This document shows, piece by piece, positions 10,699-21,407 of a stretch of DNA of 64,000 nt. Within the stretch, counting starts at the first letter, position 1. Each line of letters opens with the position of its first letter. Position numbers and translations under genes: made by a program. The notes beneath the pieces were generated by a model. It was not told the origin of the DNA. It saw only the letters and a list, made by a program, of their open reading frames with translations, and searched no databases. The stretch is taken from NCBI RefSeq assembly GCF_964204645.1, contig NC_134034.1:7685414-7749413 (forward strand), written 5' to 3'. This DNA is from Tubulanus polymorphus. Its lineage: Eukaryota; Nemertea; Palaeonemertea; Tubulaniformes; Tubulanidae.

Positions 10699-11322
10699 GT
10701 TAAACCCTAAAATAAGCTGAAATGAAGGGTTAATTATTGATACGATTTTTAGTACAGATTATTAATTTCGTGAATGATGAGACAGAAATCAATTACGTTG
10801 AATGATAATTTTTAAATATATACGGCGGGAGGAGCCGCTAAGAAAACAGCACGGCGCTCCCGCGAAACCGGAAGTAGAAAACCGGTGGCAAAATGTTGAA
10901 ATGCGCATAGATTAAAAACGATCTCACCCGAGGTTCGACTTCTATTCCGAGATCAATCACTCTTATGTCTGTTTCTTATATCAATTAGAACGGATGTCCG
11001 ATCCAACACGAAGAATTTTAACCGATTTACGAGCACTGCCGAAACACGTTCTCTAGAGAACAAGCGCCAAGCAAAAAGATGATGGCGTCTCACCAGATGG
11101 CGCTATGTTACGGCGCCCCTACCAAAAGTCGATTCGGGTGTTATCTGCCTAGCCAAAAGCAATATGGCTATAGTGTATTTTCCCAGGGAATGCATTCGAA
11201 GTAAATACAAGATAGCCGGGCTCCAACGATTGCTAACGTAAGGGCATAAAAATGACGGGTTCAATTGATGACACTTAATGCCATCTTTAATTACTTAAGA
11301 TTAGTTCTCAGCGTTGATCAAA
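10699..11322. other. 5' leader region of the DIRS-type element
   Basis: About 600 bp upstream of the gag start with no gene. It is richer in GC around 10,830-10,880 than its surroundings. It probably contains the promoter and left terminal repeat of the element, but I found no convincing repeat partner at the other end. Confidence 0.4.
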
Positions 11323-11381
11323 ATTACAATTTTTGGAACTAAAATTTGTATTTCCGAGTAGTACTTACCCTTTCCTATGGT
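11323..11381. repeat. Left arm of a perfect 59-bp inverted repeat
   Basis: Exact reverse complement of 11,542-11,600. The sequence starts ATTACAATTTTTGGAACT and ends ACCCTTTCCTATGGT. The arms enclose a spacer of about 160 bp. A third, diverged direct copy of the inner half follows at 11,601-11,640 (GAGTACTGTACCCTTTCC). Next to a DIRS recombinase fragment, this is best read as terminal repeats of a YR retroelement; a small foldback transposon is the alternative. Confidence 0.85.
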
Positions 11382-11541
11382 TTTTGCCAATATTTTCTAA
11401 ATTTGGATTTATCGCCAATGGTTTTTCTATACGACCCGGCCCTGCGGTATTGCATTTAGCCACCGGCGAAATCCGCCATCTTTTTACGTCATAGCAGACC
11501 AAAAAAAAAACAGCTATGCGGGGCAGGTGGGTGGGATTCCC

Positions 11542-11600
11542 ACCATAGGAAAGGGTAAGTACTACTCGGAAATACAAATTTTAGTTCCAAAAATTGTAAT
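11542..11600. repeat. Right arm of the 59-bp inverted repeat
   Basis: Pairs without mismatch with 11,323-11,381. The lack of mismatches indicates either recent formation or ongoing gene conversion between the arms. Confidence 0.85.
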
Positions 11601-11879
11601 ATTTCCGTCGAGTACTGTACCCTTTCCTATGGTTTTTGCTAGACTAGCCTAGCACAAGGATGGTGGGAAGGTAGATAGAAAAACCACCGCTCAAACGCAA
11701 GGTAAGAGGGAAAAAGAGAGCACTTACCCAAGCACGGAATGGAGCACTGTAGCACAGGGAAGACCGGTTGGCCACAGTGAGTCCGTCCAGCTCAGGGGCC
11801 CCCCCCCAGAATTTTGCGAAATTAATACTTGCAGATATGAGCCCAAACTATGTACAAGGATACACCCCCTGTGATCCTG

Positions 11880-12450
11880 ATAATGCAACATAAATATTCT
11901 ACACTAAAGGGTCCGATCGGAAAGAACGGACACCTTGAGCCATGACAACAGGACCAAGTGAAGCTAATGAGCCTAACTGGCCTGAAACATCCCGTAAATA
12001 AAATGACGTGAATGTCGACGGTGAATTCCAAAAGGCGGCCCGACAGACTTCCTCCAACGGAGCGACCGAAAAGGCTGCGGATGAGAAACGACTCCCTCCG
12101 AGGAAAGATTCTCCTTCAATAAAATGTCCTTGATCATTGAAGAGACCCATCGGGCTACTGTGTCCCGCGAAATATCCCCCTTTAGGTGATCCAGCAGCGG
12201 AATAAATAACCGCTCCCGTGAACCCCTCCGTGAAGCAGAGTGATCTAAATAGAAACACAACGCCCGCACAGGACATAAAGTCCTGTCCGGGATGCCTGGT
12301 TCCACTCGATGTTTTAGGGCTTCAATTCGCCATTGACGCCCAACCGAGCCTGGTCGTTGGTTCTTTGCCAAAAATTCCAAAGCAGGCCGCAGCAAAACAA
12401 ATTCATTCGCTGGCCCAAAGACAATATGACCTTGTCGGACTGCGCGCAAA
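11880..12450 (-). pseudogene. Second, diverged DIRS-type tyrosine recombinase fragment
   Basis: The frames at 11,973-12,449 and 11,899-12,276 together align with the C-terminal half of the recombinase at 5,981. Shared blocks include GHIVFGPANEFVLLRP, CPVRAL, RERLFIPL, KGDISRDTVARWVSSMIK and EEVCRAAFWNSPSTFTSFYLRDVSGQLGSL, including the catalytic Tyr. Divergence is high, so it comes from a different DIRS family. One or two frameshifts are present. The 5' part is replaced abruptly by a LINE at about 12,450. Confidence 0.85.
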
Positions 12451-12975
12451 AAAGAGTCTTGATAATCGGTGACTCTAATACCAAGTATATAAATGAGAAA
12501 CGCTTTGTAAAAGATAGCTGTTCAGTAGAGAAATTCAAGGCTTTCACCATTTCTGAAGCTATGGAAGTTAAAAAAAATGTCGCTGAACAGTCACCTGCGT
12601 GCGTTGTGCTCCATGTCGGCACAAAAGACATAAGAAATTCAGGAAGTGCAGATTCTTGCATTGGTAAAATGATTAATCTCGTGAATTGCGTTAATGAATG
12701 ATTTCCTGGTGTTTAAATTGTGATTTTGCTGTTACCGTACCGCTTTGACCAAACATACCTCAATAACCAAAGTCGCTTGTCTAATGCTACGATAGAAGTG
12801 CTCGCCGCAAACGATAAAGCAACAACCGTGTGTCGTCATGATAACCTGAACAGCCGTAGATTCTATAGAGACGCGATCCACATTAATGATTGGGATGGTA
12901 TAAAAATGTTAGCCAGAAACCTGTGCTCCGCTGTTCGAAAACAATCAGGACTATTTACCAGACACTATCAATAAT
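12447..12975 (+). pseudogene. SGNH-hydrolase-like domain of a non-LTR retrotransposon
   Basis: Two frames carry SGNH blocks: VLIIGDSNTKYI (GDS box, nucleophile Ser), VVLHVGTKDIRNS (GTxD box, Lys in place of the usual Asn) and RRFYRDAIHIND (DxxH catalytic pair). It directly precedes the endonuclease domain. SGNH/esterase-like domains are known in the first ORF of some LINE clades such as CR1-like elements. A stop and frameshift near 12,700 disable it. The 5' end of the LINE is missing where it meets the DIRS fragment. Confidence 0.7.
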
Positions 12976-12994
12976 CACGCGTAGAGTCTGTCAT

Positions 12995-13545
12995 TCAAAA
13001 ATGCTCAATATCTGTTCTTGGAACATTCAGGGTCTCCTGAATAAATTCTCTAACAAACTAAACCAAAATCTCCGAAACCACTCTTTGTCGCGGTCTGTTA
13101 TATCAGCCCAAGTAATTCTTCTTTTGGCTCCAAGAACACAGAGGAAACCTTTCAATTACTTGAAAATGGGATCCAAAAATACTTCCACCAAGGAGATGTA
13201 CTGCTACTAGGTGATTTTAATTCGAGAATCGGAAATATGAATGAAACCCACCAGATAGACCTCAAAGATAGTATGTACATTCCTAGTTTAATGACTAATG
13301 CCAATTCAGTTCATATCCCAGACCGCAAATGTAAAGATAAGAATGTTAAAAAATCTGGGAGGCGATAACTTGATATATGTGAATCGAATAATTTATGCAT
13401 CCTGAATGGAAGAACTACTGGTGACCATTTTGGCGAATATACGTGTCACCAGTGGAATGGTAGTAGCACAGTTGACTTTGCAATTACTGATTACAACATG
13501 TATCGAAATATCAAGTATTTTCATGTACATAAGGATTTTTTGACG
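12995..13545 (+). pseudogene. AP-like endonuclease domain of the LINE (first part)
   Basis: Broken frames read LNICSWNIQGLLNK (endonuclease N-terminus), later LLLGDFNSRIG (catalytic GDFN box), then LDICESNNLCILNGRTTG and GSSTVDFAITDYNMY. Order and motifs fit the APE-type endonuclease of non-LTR retrotransposons. Several frameshifts and an in-frame TAA near 13,367 are present. The domain stops near 13,545 and resumes at 14,736 with SDHCVIG, so an insertion splits it. Confidence 0.85.
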
Positions 13546-14720
13546 CCTTATAAAACGTTACCATTATGAAACCTAAACAATGCTAACCATTCAGCGTCAT
13601 TTTACAAACGACAGCCGTAAATCGATGTGCAAAACGTCACAGGTTTATGTGTACACAAACAAGCTATCTGGCAAAATATTATTGACATAGATGTAGAATG
13701 GCTTCCTGTGATTATATAATGACCTATATTTGAACGTCGAAATGTTATATTGCATTGAATATCATTAGAAGACGTATTGTAATAGCAAAGGATGTATGAT
13801 TATATCAGAAGCGGCAGGCATAAATAGAAATGAGAAGTAAATCGGATTATTCGGTTAAATGGGGGATGTATACACGATGCGGAAGTCTGATATAAAAGTC
13901 AGACCGTGACGTGGGCATGCTGGTGGAATGACGAAGCTATCTACGATGTGTGTAGGGCTGGCGTGAATTTCATCAGCGGCTACAAGCGGTCAATATGAAA
14001 ATGTGTAAACATATAATTTCAATATTCAATCGTTTGTGAAAATATGTTTGATATTAGGAGTATGCAAGTTTCGTGAGATTAGCAATTTATAATAGCATAG
14101 CTGTCATATACGGCTCCGTGTCCTCTGATGGCATGTGTATTAGGTGAAAATTCAATTCAATTCTTTATTGATCCTTATTACATTGAAATTCCGGGATAAA
14201 ATTCCCAAATTCAATAAATACAAATTTTAAAATAAATTAATACAACATACATGACACACGGGTAATTCATACAGAACAACATAAGCATGTTATTTTAAAT
14301 GACAATGTCTACTTCAACCCACCCAGACTCAAGACTCTAGGATATCGAGTGACAGCCAAACCCGTGGCCCGGGCCCGGGGACCGGGTCGGCTGGCTAGGC
14401 CACACGATATGCTCGAAGTCATGATGAAGCAGACATCAGAAGAGCTCTTTCTTCATCCATGGAGGCAATGAAGTTGCAGACCAGCTTAGAGGCATAAGTA
14501 AATGAAGTCGGTCGCAAGTTCGCGATCAATTATTGAGAATTTTCAATAAAAAAATTTAAACCACTACTAGAGTGGAAGACCTGTATCATCTACCCAATCG
14601 CCAAATCTCATCATTCCCCAAATTTCTTAAAACTTCGATTTCAAATTTGCAATTCCACATTAGCTTAGCCCAGAAATTCTACATTTTTTTCCCAGGCGTC
14701 AAATAATTTTCTAAAATTAA
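13546..14720. mobile_element. Insertion of about 1.2 kb inside the LINE endonuclease
   Basis: Interrupts the endonuclease between the TDYNMY region and the SDHC box. The ends show TTTGACGCCT near 13,540-13,549 and its reverse complement AGGCGTCAAA near 14,694-14,703, possible short terminal inverted repeats. Its middle (from about 14,150) contains a minus-strand LINE 3' tail (TTCAATTCAATTCTTTATT), so the insert may be composite. No coding capacity recognised. Confidence 0.55.
14150..14330 (-). mobile_element. 3' end of a LINE in reverse orientation
   Basis: Begins on the plus strand with ATTCAATTCAATTCTTTATT, the complement of a AATAAAGAATTGAATTGAAT tail. The same tail occurs in plus orientation at 31,258-31,280. 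It looks like a 5'-truncated copy carrying only 3' UTR. Confidence 0.5.
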
Positions 14721-14729
14721 TTTTCTTGT

Positions 14730-14960
14730 TCTGAATTGTCAGACCACTGTGTGATCGGAGTGGGCTTAGAATACGGGGGTTTATATCCTATACATCAGGA
14801 CAGTAATAATTCTAGTCTGCCCTCAATGCGGTTAGACGATAAGCAGTTCTCATACCTCAAGTCACATGAAACGGTAATCGAATGTCTTAATAAACCAGGA
14901 TTAATGAAAGAATTGGAGAACTTTTGTAGTAACCCTCTGTGGAACGCAGTAAACCAATAA
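14730..14960 (+). pseudogene. LINE endonuclease C-terminus and linker
   Basis: Opens with SDHCVIGVGLEYGG, the SDH box that closes AP-like endonuclease domains, then a linker toward RT. It continues the reading interrupted at 13,545. A TAA stop at 14,958 and frameshifts separate it from the RT at 15,197. Confidence 0.75.
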
Positions 14961-15196
14961 AATAACAACATTAATACTGAAAATTGTTAAAATCAAAAAG
15001 ATATACGTATTGTCAGACGAATCTCAATAAACTTTCGGGGTCATGTAGCTCCTCTAGGGAATACTGGAACATAGTCAAGAATTTAAGTCGTGATGAGAGA
15101 ATGGATCTACCTGACGAGATAACTAATCCTGATAAGTTCATCGATCACTTTTATTAGCTAAAGCAAGCTAAAAACAAGTCAACTGATGAAGCTAAT

Positions 15197-15840
15197 TTGA
15201 ATGATTCAACGCAAGGTACCCCGAATATCTTTACTGAACTGGACTTCCCAACTTCTAAAGATGAAGTAGAATGTGCTTTGACTGCCCTGAAGAATGGCAA
15301 GTCACCTGGCTTGGATGGGATCACGAACGAATTTTTGAAATATGGAAAACAGTTTTTACTGGCGCCCCTAGTTAAATTATTCAACTTTGTTTACTCAAGT
15401 GGCTGCTTTCCAGATGAATGGGCAAAGGGTCTTGTAGTCCCTTTACATAAAAAAGGGGATATTAACAACCCAGACAACTACAGGGGCATCACCCTGAGTA
15501 GTTGTCTAGGTAAACTATTCAATCTAATTTTAAGTAAGCGACTTCTCGGAGCCATTCAAGAAAAGGATATCATTGGCAAAAACCAAACAGGCTTCATGCC
15601 GATATGTAGAATTAGGGATCATCTATTTACATTAAAAAGATTAATCGATAAAAAACTGTCCGCTATTAAGAATTTGTACACTTGCTTTATAGACCTTAAA
15701 AAAGCATTTGACTCGGTTTGGCATGATGGCTTACTTTTTAAACTTAGGAAATTTGACCTGGGGAAATACTTCTCCAACTGCCCAACATTCGAAGTCTTGG
15801 CAAGCAAGACCAATTCAGGATTTTGCTTTCTAGTCATCTA
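15197..15840 (+). pseudogene. LINE reverse transcriptase, N-terminal half
   Basis: Contains the RT signatures of non-LTR elements: ALKNGKSPGLDGITNEFLKYG, VVPLHKKGDINNPDNYRGITL, LGKLFNLILSKRL, KNQTGFMP and FIDLKKAFDSVWHDGLLFKL (first catalytic Asp in the FxDLxKAFD box). The frame ends where a CCCACA microsatellite and an insertion begin. The remaining RT motifs (GIPQG, FADD) are found at 16.2-16.5 kb. Clade not determined; CR1/Jockey-like is plausible. Confidence 0.9.
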
Positions 15841-15846
15841 TTAGCT

Positions 15847-15892
15847 ACACACACCCACACCCACACCCACACCCACACCCACACCCACACCC
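15847..15892. repeat. CCCACA hexanucleotide microsatellite
   Basis: About seven uninterrupted CCCACA units at the left edge of the insertion that splits the LINE RT. Confidence 0.9.
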
Positions 15893-16210
15893 CCATTATT
15901 TCATAACCAAATTTGAGCACTTATAAACATCAGAATCAAATAATAACCAAGCTGCACCATTTACACCAAGTACAGAATATATGTGCCAATTAACGGTAAA
16001 ATCTGTCCACACAAACAGCTTAAATCGTGTCATAAAGAAACATCCACAGACAGACAGACAGACATGACGACGATGCCATAGATGGGTTCGTCTTACGACG
16101 AAACCCATAGAAAAACTCGAAAATTGCGGCATTTGAGGTGTCCCCCATCGATGGTTTAAAAAATAACTTTCATACATATCTCAGTTCGTCACCTACAACG
16201 GCTGCCATTC
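15893..16210. mobile_element. Short insertion in the LINE reverse transcriptase
   Basis: About 320 bp of unrelated sequence separate the two RT halves. It contains a GACA run at 16,050 and a palindromic stretch around 16,085-16,110 (GGTTCGTCTTACGACGAAACC), consistent with a small foldback or non-autonomous element. Boundaries approximate. Confidence 0.5.
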
Positions 16211-16214
16211 GACG

Positions 16215-16515
16215 ACCTTACCCATAAAGTATGGTATTCCCCAGGGACTTATTCTAGGTCCACTGTTCACTATACATTAACGATATTGTAAGAACGTCGA
16301 ACTTTTTTAATTTCATCTTATTTGCAGATGATACAACTTTATCTTACAGTAAAAAAGATCCCAATATCCTCAAAGCCGTTGTAAACTCGGAACTGAAACT
16401 CTTAAGTTAAATGGTTCAAAGCCAACGAATTATTTTTAAATATATATAAAACTAATTACATTTTTGGTAATTCACCTGTTCCACAAAACTTTGACACCTT
16501 CATAGACTCAATTTA
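16215..16515 (+). pseudogene. LINE reverse transcriptase, C-terminal part
   Basis: Broken frames include a PQGLILGPLF-like block and FILFADDTTLSYS, the FADD catalytic box of LINE RTs, then KAVVNSELKLL. These follow on from the RT half ending at 15,840. The copy stops at about 16,515, where the host kelch-gene exon begins on the opposite strand. It therefore lies in the intron or flank next to that exon. Confidence 0.8.
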
Positions 16516-16554
16516 CTACTCAAAAGACTGGGCTGTAATGAAAAAATAACTCAC

Positions 16555-17864
16555 CACTTCTCTTGAATTAACACATTGCAGCTGTAGATGGGAAATACAC
16601 TCATGAGACAGACCATCATCTCCAGACAAAACCTGGCACTGTTGATGAAGCAATTCATGTTTTTCCTTAGGCGAAAATTTTGGTGACTGCATTAACAATG
16701 GGTGATCATCACTCAGGACACCTACTGTTACTGATTTATCAATGCATTGAGATTTATCACTATCAGTTTGATTCATATCCTCAATGCATCGACCAGGTAA
16801 TAACGCTTGGTCCACGTGACTGCCAAGTGAATCAATCTCAGAGACATCACTTTCTGCTTCTTCGTCGTAAATGGTTAAATCTTGTTTTCTTTGAAGACAA
16901 ATTGGACTGACGACTGGAGAGCTTATATTTGTGAATTTAGGTATAACTGGTGACGAATCTTCTGAGGATCCCAATGACCCATTTAACACCAGACCAGGTA
17001 TGTTTGATAATTTCGACTGATCAGCACTTTCATTGATCAAACCGCTACTCCCAACACAAGAGTTCGTTCCAATCTCATTAATTTCATGCCTTGAAATTGA
17101 TGCAAAGCTGTGTCTAGGTGGATGTTTGCCCAACCCACTATTCATATGCGTTGAATGCAAAGCTTGGCTTTCAATGTTACTAATTTTTTCAGTAGTTACA
17201 CTTACTACTTTCTGTGTATCATAACATATTGGATCATATAATGCAAGCACTTCATCTTTAACATCATAAGTCATGTAAGCTGATGAATTTTGATCATTAA
17301 AATGCATTAAGTTTGAAGCATCATTATGATGCTCATTTGCAATTGTATTTTCATTTCGCTTGTATCGTGTTTCTTGCAAATCAACACTTCCAGCGCTCTT
17401 TTCATATGCATCATTTTCATTACCACAATCTGAATCATGTGATTGACTGAGGAAATGGAGTTCCATCGAATCGGTTGAATCCGTTTTCTTCTGCAGCAAG
17501 GGTCGGTTTTCACCAACAACTTTTGCCATTGAAGAATTTGTACTTTGTTCTGCCCATGTGTATGCTGTTTCATGTAAACTGACACCTTTTGGTAACGAAG
17601 GAGATATACGACAGTGAAAAACTTGCTGATGGTTCAAATCACAATAAATGGACGGTGGACTCGAATAAGGACGAAAATCACTATAAAGTTCCCAGTTGTT
17701 ATCATCGATACCCAATTCAGGATTTTGTAAAAACGGCATTGAACTGGAGCGACTTTGTCCTACGTCAGGCAACATATCAGAGGGTGTTACTATCACGCCT
17801 GCATGACGAACACGACCTCCAGGACTTGATTTTGAAACTGGTAATTTCTGCCATGTATGAGTTA
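16555..17864 (-). CDS. Kelch-repeat host gene, long internal exon
   Basis: The minus-strand exon runs from an acceptor (TTTTTATCTTGTAG before 17864) to a donor (GTGAGT at 16554-16549). It starts in phase with the upstream exon (G|TA) and opens with a kelch blade: THTWQKLPV, then GGRVRHAGVIV. After that come about 400 residues of low-complexity, Ser/Asp/Glu-rich sequence, probably disordered. The exon ends in phase 0 after NSREV. Composition and splice sites are those of a living host gene, unlike the broken transposon frames around it. I cannot say which kelch protein it is. Confidence 0.75.
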
Positions 17865-17944
17865 CTACAAGATAAAAAGGTGAAAAACATAAATACTAGG
17901 TCCAGGACTTTGACAACTCAAGCATATTGTAGTCAGAATAGTTG

Positions 17945-19124
17945 AAGAGCGTTCAAGGTAATCAGATAAATCCCCATTTAATCAGTTTCGACTTAAGCAG
18001 CAATTCAAGCATGACAACAACAACAGCAAAAAACAAGTGTTTTATTATCAGACTAGTACAAATGAATTTGTCCATACACACAGACCCAGTTTGTCCGTTT
18101 GACAAATACTAATATCTCAAAAATAATCAACTCTAATTTAAAAAAGGATAACTTTTAAAATAAAGATTGAAATGTGTCAACTCATAATTCACTCGAGTTA
18201 ACTAGTCAATGCATATCACAAAATTGGACAGAACAGTGTGCAAATTATTTGCTAGATGGACCGATAACCGGCTTGGAAACTGCAGTTATATATTTATTGG
18301 TAGAATGAGATTAGAAAATTGCTTTAACCATGTTCAGATTGCATACCTTGTAAATCACAAGTAAAAACAATATTTTTACAAGAAATCCATCATGAATACT
18401 TCTTTATATCTACTCATTATATCAATATAAACCAACTAAGGACTTAAGTTCCATCAGACTATTGTGTTCATTTTTCGCCCGTAGACAGAAACCATGCTTT
18501 TTGAAAAGTTTTGAAGACGCTTCAATGGGTTGTCTTTATATTTGATTTATACATGTATCTACCCTAGACACAACTTCTGGCCCAACCAGAATCAAGATGC
18601 CTGGCAGCCATTGTTGTTTGCCAAAATCAGCACTTTTGTTTACATATGTGTGAAGTTTTGATGAGGCTTCGGAAACTACATCATGGATCGACCTGGGATT
18701 TTCAACTGTACAAGATCCATATCACTTTTGTTAAGATGATGTAAATCGGATGAGAACGTCTAATTTTATCTAGTTCAAAACTTTTGAAGTTCCCTTACAA
18801 TGAAATATTTCGCCGAACTGAAATTTGCTATTTGCCTACGAACATAACGGAGTGCTAGTCTTAAGAGCAGTGCCCAAAAAAACATTTCTAGGCCTATTAT
18901 AACCAAAAATGAAAGGAACCAATATGTGTCTACAATAGATACATGCATAAACCAAATGTCACGATAATCTATTGAGGCGTCTTTAAAATTGCCAAAATAA
19001 CTGGATTCTGTTTACAGACAAAAAGGGAATGCAATAGCCAGATGTGACGTAAGTCCAAAATGTGCTACAAATCGTGATTATTTGAAGACGTATTTTTTAA
19101 GCCCATGGAAATAGTTGTAATTTG
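17945..19124. other. Intron of the kelch gene with a repeat relic
   Basis: No coding sequence. The part at about 18,500-18,670 is a diverged, reverse-oriented relative of the central part of the 1.7-kb repeat (ACATGTATCTACCCTAGACA, CAGCCATTGTTGTTTG). Confidence 0.6.
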
Positions 19125-19130
19125 ACATAC

Positions 19131-19277
19131 CAAAATTATACTTCCAAACATCACTGTGGAAGCTTCCTGCACATTCTCCTCCAAAAATCAACATCCCATT
19201 GTTAACCTGACAAGCAATATGTCCCTGTAACATTGGAGGATTTGGCTTTGTTTTTACTTTGGTCCATTGCTGTATAT
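19131..19277 (-). CDS. Kelch-repeat host gene, 49-residue exon
   Basis: The exon has an acceptor (TTATGCTCCTAG) before 19277 and a donor (GTATGT) after 19131; its length of 147 bp is a multiple of three. It encodes one kelch blade: IQQWTKVKTKPNPPMLQGH, then MLIFGGE and SDVWKYNF. Entry and exit are both phase 1 (G|AT in, G|GT out), compatible with exons 49,625-49,783 and 16,555-17,864. A one-blade-per-exon layout is typical of kelch propellers. Confidence 0.8.
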
Positions 19278-19477
19278 CTAGGAGCATAAAAAGGAAAATA
19301 TAAGATATCATAAACAAGTAGAGTACTCAAGACTCCTAAGAATGTGATTAAGGATTATCTGTGCACCAGGGTTAAATGGTGGTTCGTTCAAAAGTATTGG
19401 ATCCTTCACTCATTTAATTTTCAAGACTACCTTAAATACATAGTTCAGATGTGGTATGTGAGCTTAGGAAAAGAGAG

Positions 19478-20230
19478 CTATGGACAGGTACCTCAATAAT
19501 GAATTTTCTAAATTGCTCATTATGACGAAATATATTGAGTTTGACTCTCCAGCAAATACATTGTGGGCATTTTTTTCTATCATATCTTGGCAATAGATCT
19601 TCATTAAGTTCTTGGTATTTTCTTACGTTTTCTTTATATTTTATTGTTCTATTATGTAGATTTGAATTACTTGTTGTAATAATCAATTCACAATATTTGC
19701 AATAATGTGTTTTTCTTACTAATTCATTATATTGTTTATCAAACTTTTCAAGTGTTTCTTTATTATCTGGTAACGTTTTCTCGTATTTTATTTTTTTCTA
19801 ATATATTATTTTTTCTTTCATTAAATTCTGCTTCAAATTTATTAGAAATTTCATCTATATGTGCTATACGAAATTGATGATTCTCCCAATCTTCTATATT
19901 TTCAGGGCTATATTTTATTCGACAAGGCTCACAGAAATGATCTTTTATATTATTCTTATCATAGAATAAGAAAGGTCTTTTCCAAATAATTTCAGGTTCA
20001 GTTTCAACAGAATTATTATAACTTTCGTTACTATCAACATTAACCGTTGAATCATTAATTTTACACTTCTCTGAATGTTTTTTAACATAATTCCTTGAGA
20101 ATAATTTATTACAATTTGGGCAGTTTATTTTAGGGGGTTTATAATTTTTATCATGTTTTTTCATATGTCGAGCCATATTACTTTTTCTTTGAAGTTCACC
20201 ACAAATTTCACATTCTATCTTCGCATCCAT
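19478..20230 (-). CDS. C2H2 zinc-finger protein of the Polinton-like element
   Basis: The minus-strand start at 20230 lies in TAAATAAATGGATG, the element's gene-start signal. The N-terminus has CEICGELQRKSNMARHMKKH and then CPNCNKLFSRNYVKKHSEKC, two C2H2-type fingers, followed by CEPCRIKYSPENIEDWENH. A frameshift near 19,765 leads into a second frame with CKYCELIITTSNSNLHNR and KKCPQC. It may be a DNA-binding regulator of the element. It diverges from the plus-strand gene set, marking the left part of the element, only about 200 bp from a host exon. Confidence 0.7.
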
Positions 20231-20295
20231 TTATTTAGGAAAAATTTTATTAAAATTGATTTTTAATGGTTCGAGGTAATTTTTTTGTGTTATAG

Positions 20296-20851
20296 ATTGA
20301 ATTAAAAGAATATAGAATATTTGTTGATTCTAGAAAACTTACAAATTATAAATCACATAAAAGAGCTCGCTTAAAAATGGGAGGGTCTGTTGGATTTGGA
20401 ATTAAAATTTTTTTAAAGTGATTTCAATAATAAAGTAAGAATAATGTTAGCTAATGATGAACAGCAATTTATGGTTAAAAAACCTATAGCTAAACTGCTA
20501 GGAATTAACCCAGATGTAAGGATACGTAATGCCGAAGCTACACCAACTTAATGCCTTTTACACACTTTTATAATTATTGCAACTTAATTGACCCTGTAAA
20601 AACTTTTGAAGCAACTAAAGATACAATTTGTATAATTCTAGTATATTAAATATTTTACCATTAAAAAATGTTAAACAATTTGGAACACAAATAAATTTTA
20701 ATTCAGCTGAATGTGATTTTAAACATTGTATTCCTCAATTTAACAATTTTAAATTAGAAATCATAATGGATACTTAATTGATTTGAATAACTTTTCTGTA
20801 ATTTATGAATTAGTTGTAAGATGTAGAGTAATTTTTCCACTATATAAATGA
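20296..20851 (+). pseudogene. Penton-like (minor capsid) candidate of the Polinton-like element
   Basis: Several frames together show YRIFVDSRKLTNYKSHKR, then FTHFYNYCNLIDPVKTFE and a C-terminal VIYELVVRCRVIFPLYK. A VDSRKR opening and a FYxYCDLID block are, as I recall them, features of a conserved structural protein in Polinton-like elements of invertebrates, probably the minor capsid (penton) protein. That assignment is inference. At least three frameshifts are present. The stop overlaps the next start as ATGA at 20,848-20,851. Confidence 0.45.
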
Positions 20852-21158
20852 ATATAACAGTAGGACCGAGTATATGTTTTGGATTTGATTTTAAACGTGA
20901 GAAAGAAATGAAATTTTACATTAATGATGTAATAACACATATTAAAAATATTACATTTATCAATGAAACAACATTTGAATATGGAACAACAATAGATAAA
21001 GAAACTTTTATTATTAATAATTAGATTTTATTATTAATGATATTAAAGAAATAATAACTGAAATATATGAAAATGAAACTGATAATATTATAAATGTTGA
21101 AATAATTATAACTAAGTTAACTAAATATTTTGAAGATAGTAATTTTTTTTCTAAATAA
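20848..21158 (+). pseudogene. Small unidentified gene of the Polinton-like element
   Basis: Starts at CTATATAAATG. The first frame (to 21,024) has KMKF-like and FINETTFEYGTTIDKET blocks; the coding signal continues in another frame with IIITKLTKYFEDSNFFSK. It ends with a TAA that touches the next ATG (TAAATGG). Family unknown. Confidence 0.45.
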
Positions 21159-21161
21159 ATG
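21150..21161 (+). promoter_or_regulatory. Gene-start signal TCTAAATAAATG
   Basis: A T-run (eight T) followed by CTAAATAAATG, with the ATG being the start of the next gene. One of about a dozen such signals in the element. Confidence 0.55.
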
Positions 21162-21404
21162 GCGGATCAGAAGGGGATAATAACTGGTTTGAATAATGGA
21201 GCATTATTATCAGTGGGAACTGTTGGTTATACAATGGTATTAAAAAAGTATTTAGAATGGGAAGTATAAATGTTGATAAATTTGATATCAATGATATTCC
21301 AAAATTAACATTAGCAGCAACTTTATCTAATTTAACAATTGGTTATTTAGAAAAAAAAAAAATATATTCCTCCAATATACATACATACTTTTTTTACTAA
21401 ATAA
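21159..21404 (+). pseudogene. Small membrane protein of the Polinton-like element
   Basis: The 36-residue first frame (GIITGLNNGALLSVGTVGYTM region) is hydrophobic and Gly-rich. A one-base shift near 21,267 leads into a second hydrophobic part (KLTLAATLSNLTIGYL). It resembles small viral membrane proteins with two spans. Function unknown. Confidence 0.45.
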
Positions 21405-21407
21405 ATG
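21395..21407 (+). promoter_or_regulatory. Gene-start signal ACTAAATAAATG
   Basis: Preceded by TTTTTTT at 21,389-21,395. The ATG at 21,405 starts the 98-residue gene. Confidence 0.55.

Noticed and set aside
15847-15892. CCCACA array as a telomere-like repeat
   Set aside because: It does not match the TTAGGG or TTAGG telomere units and is short; a simple microsatellite next to an insertion.
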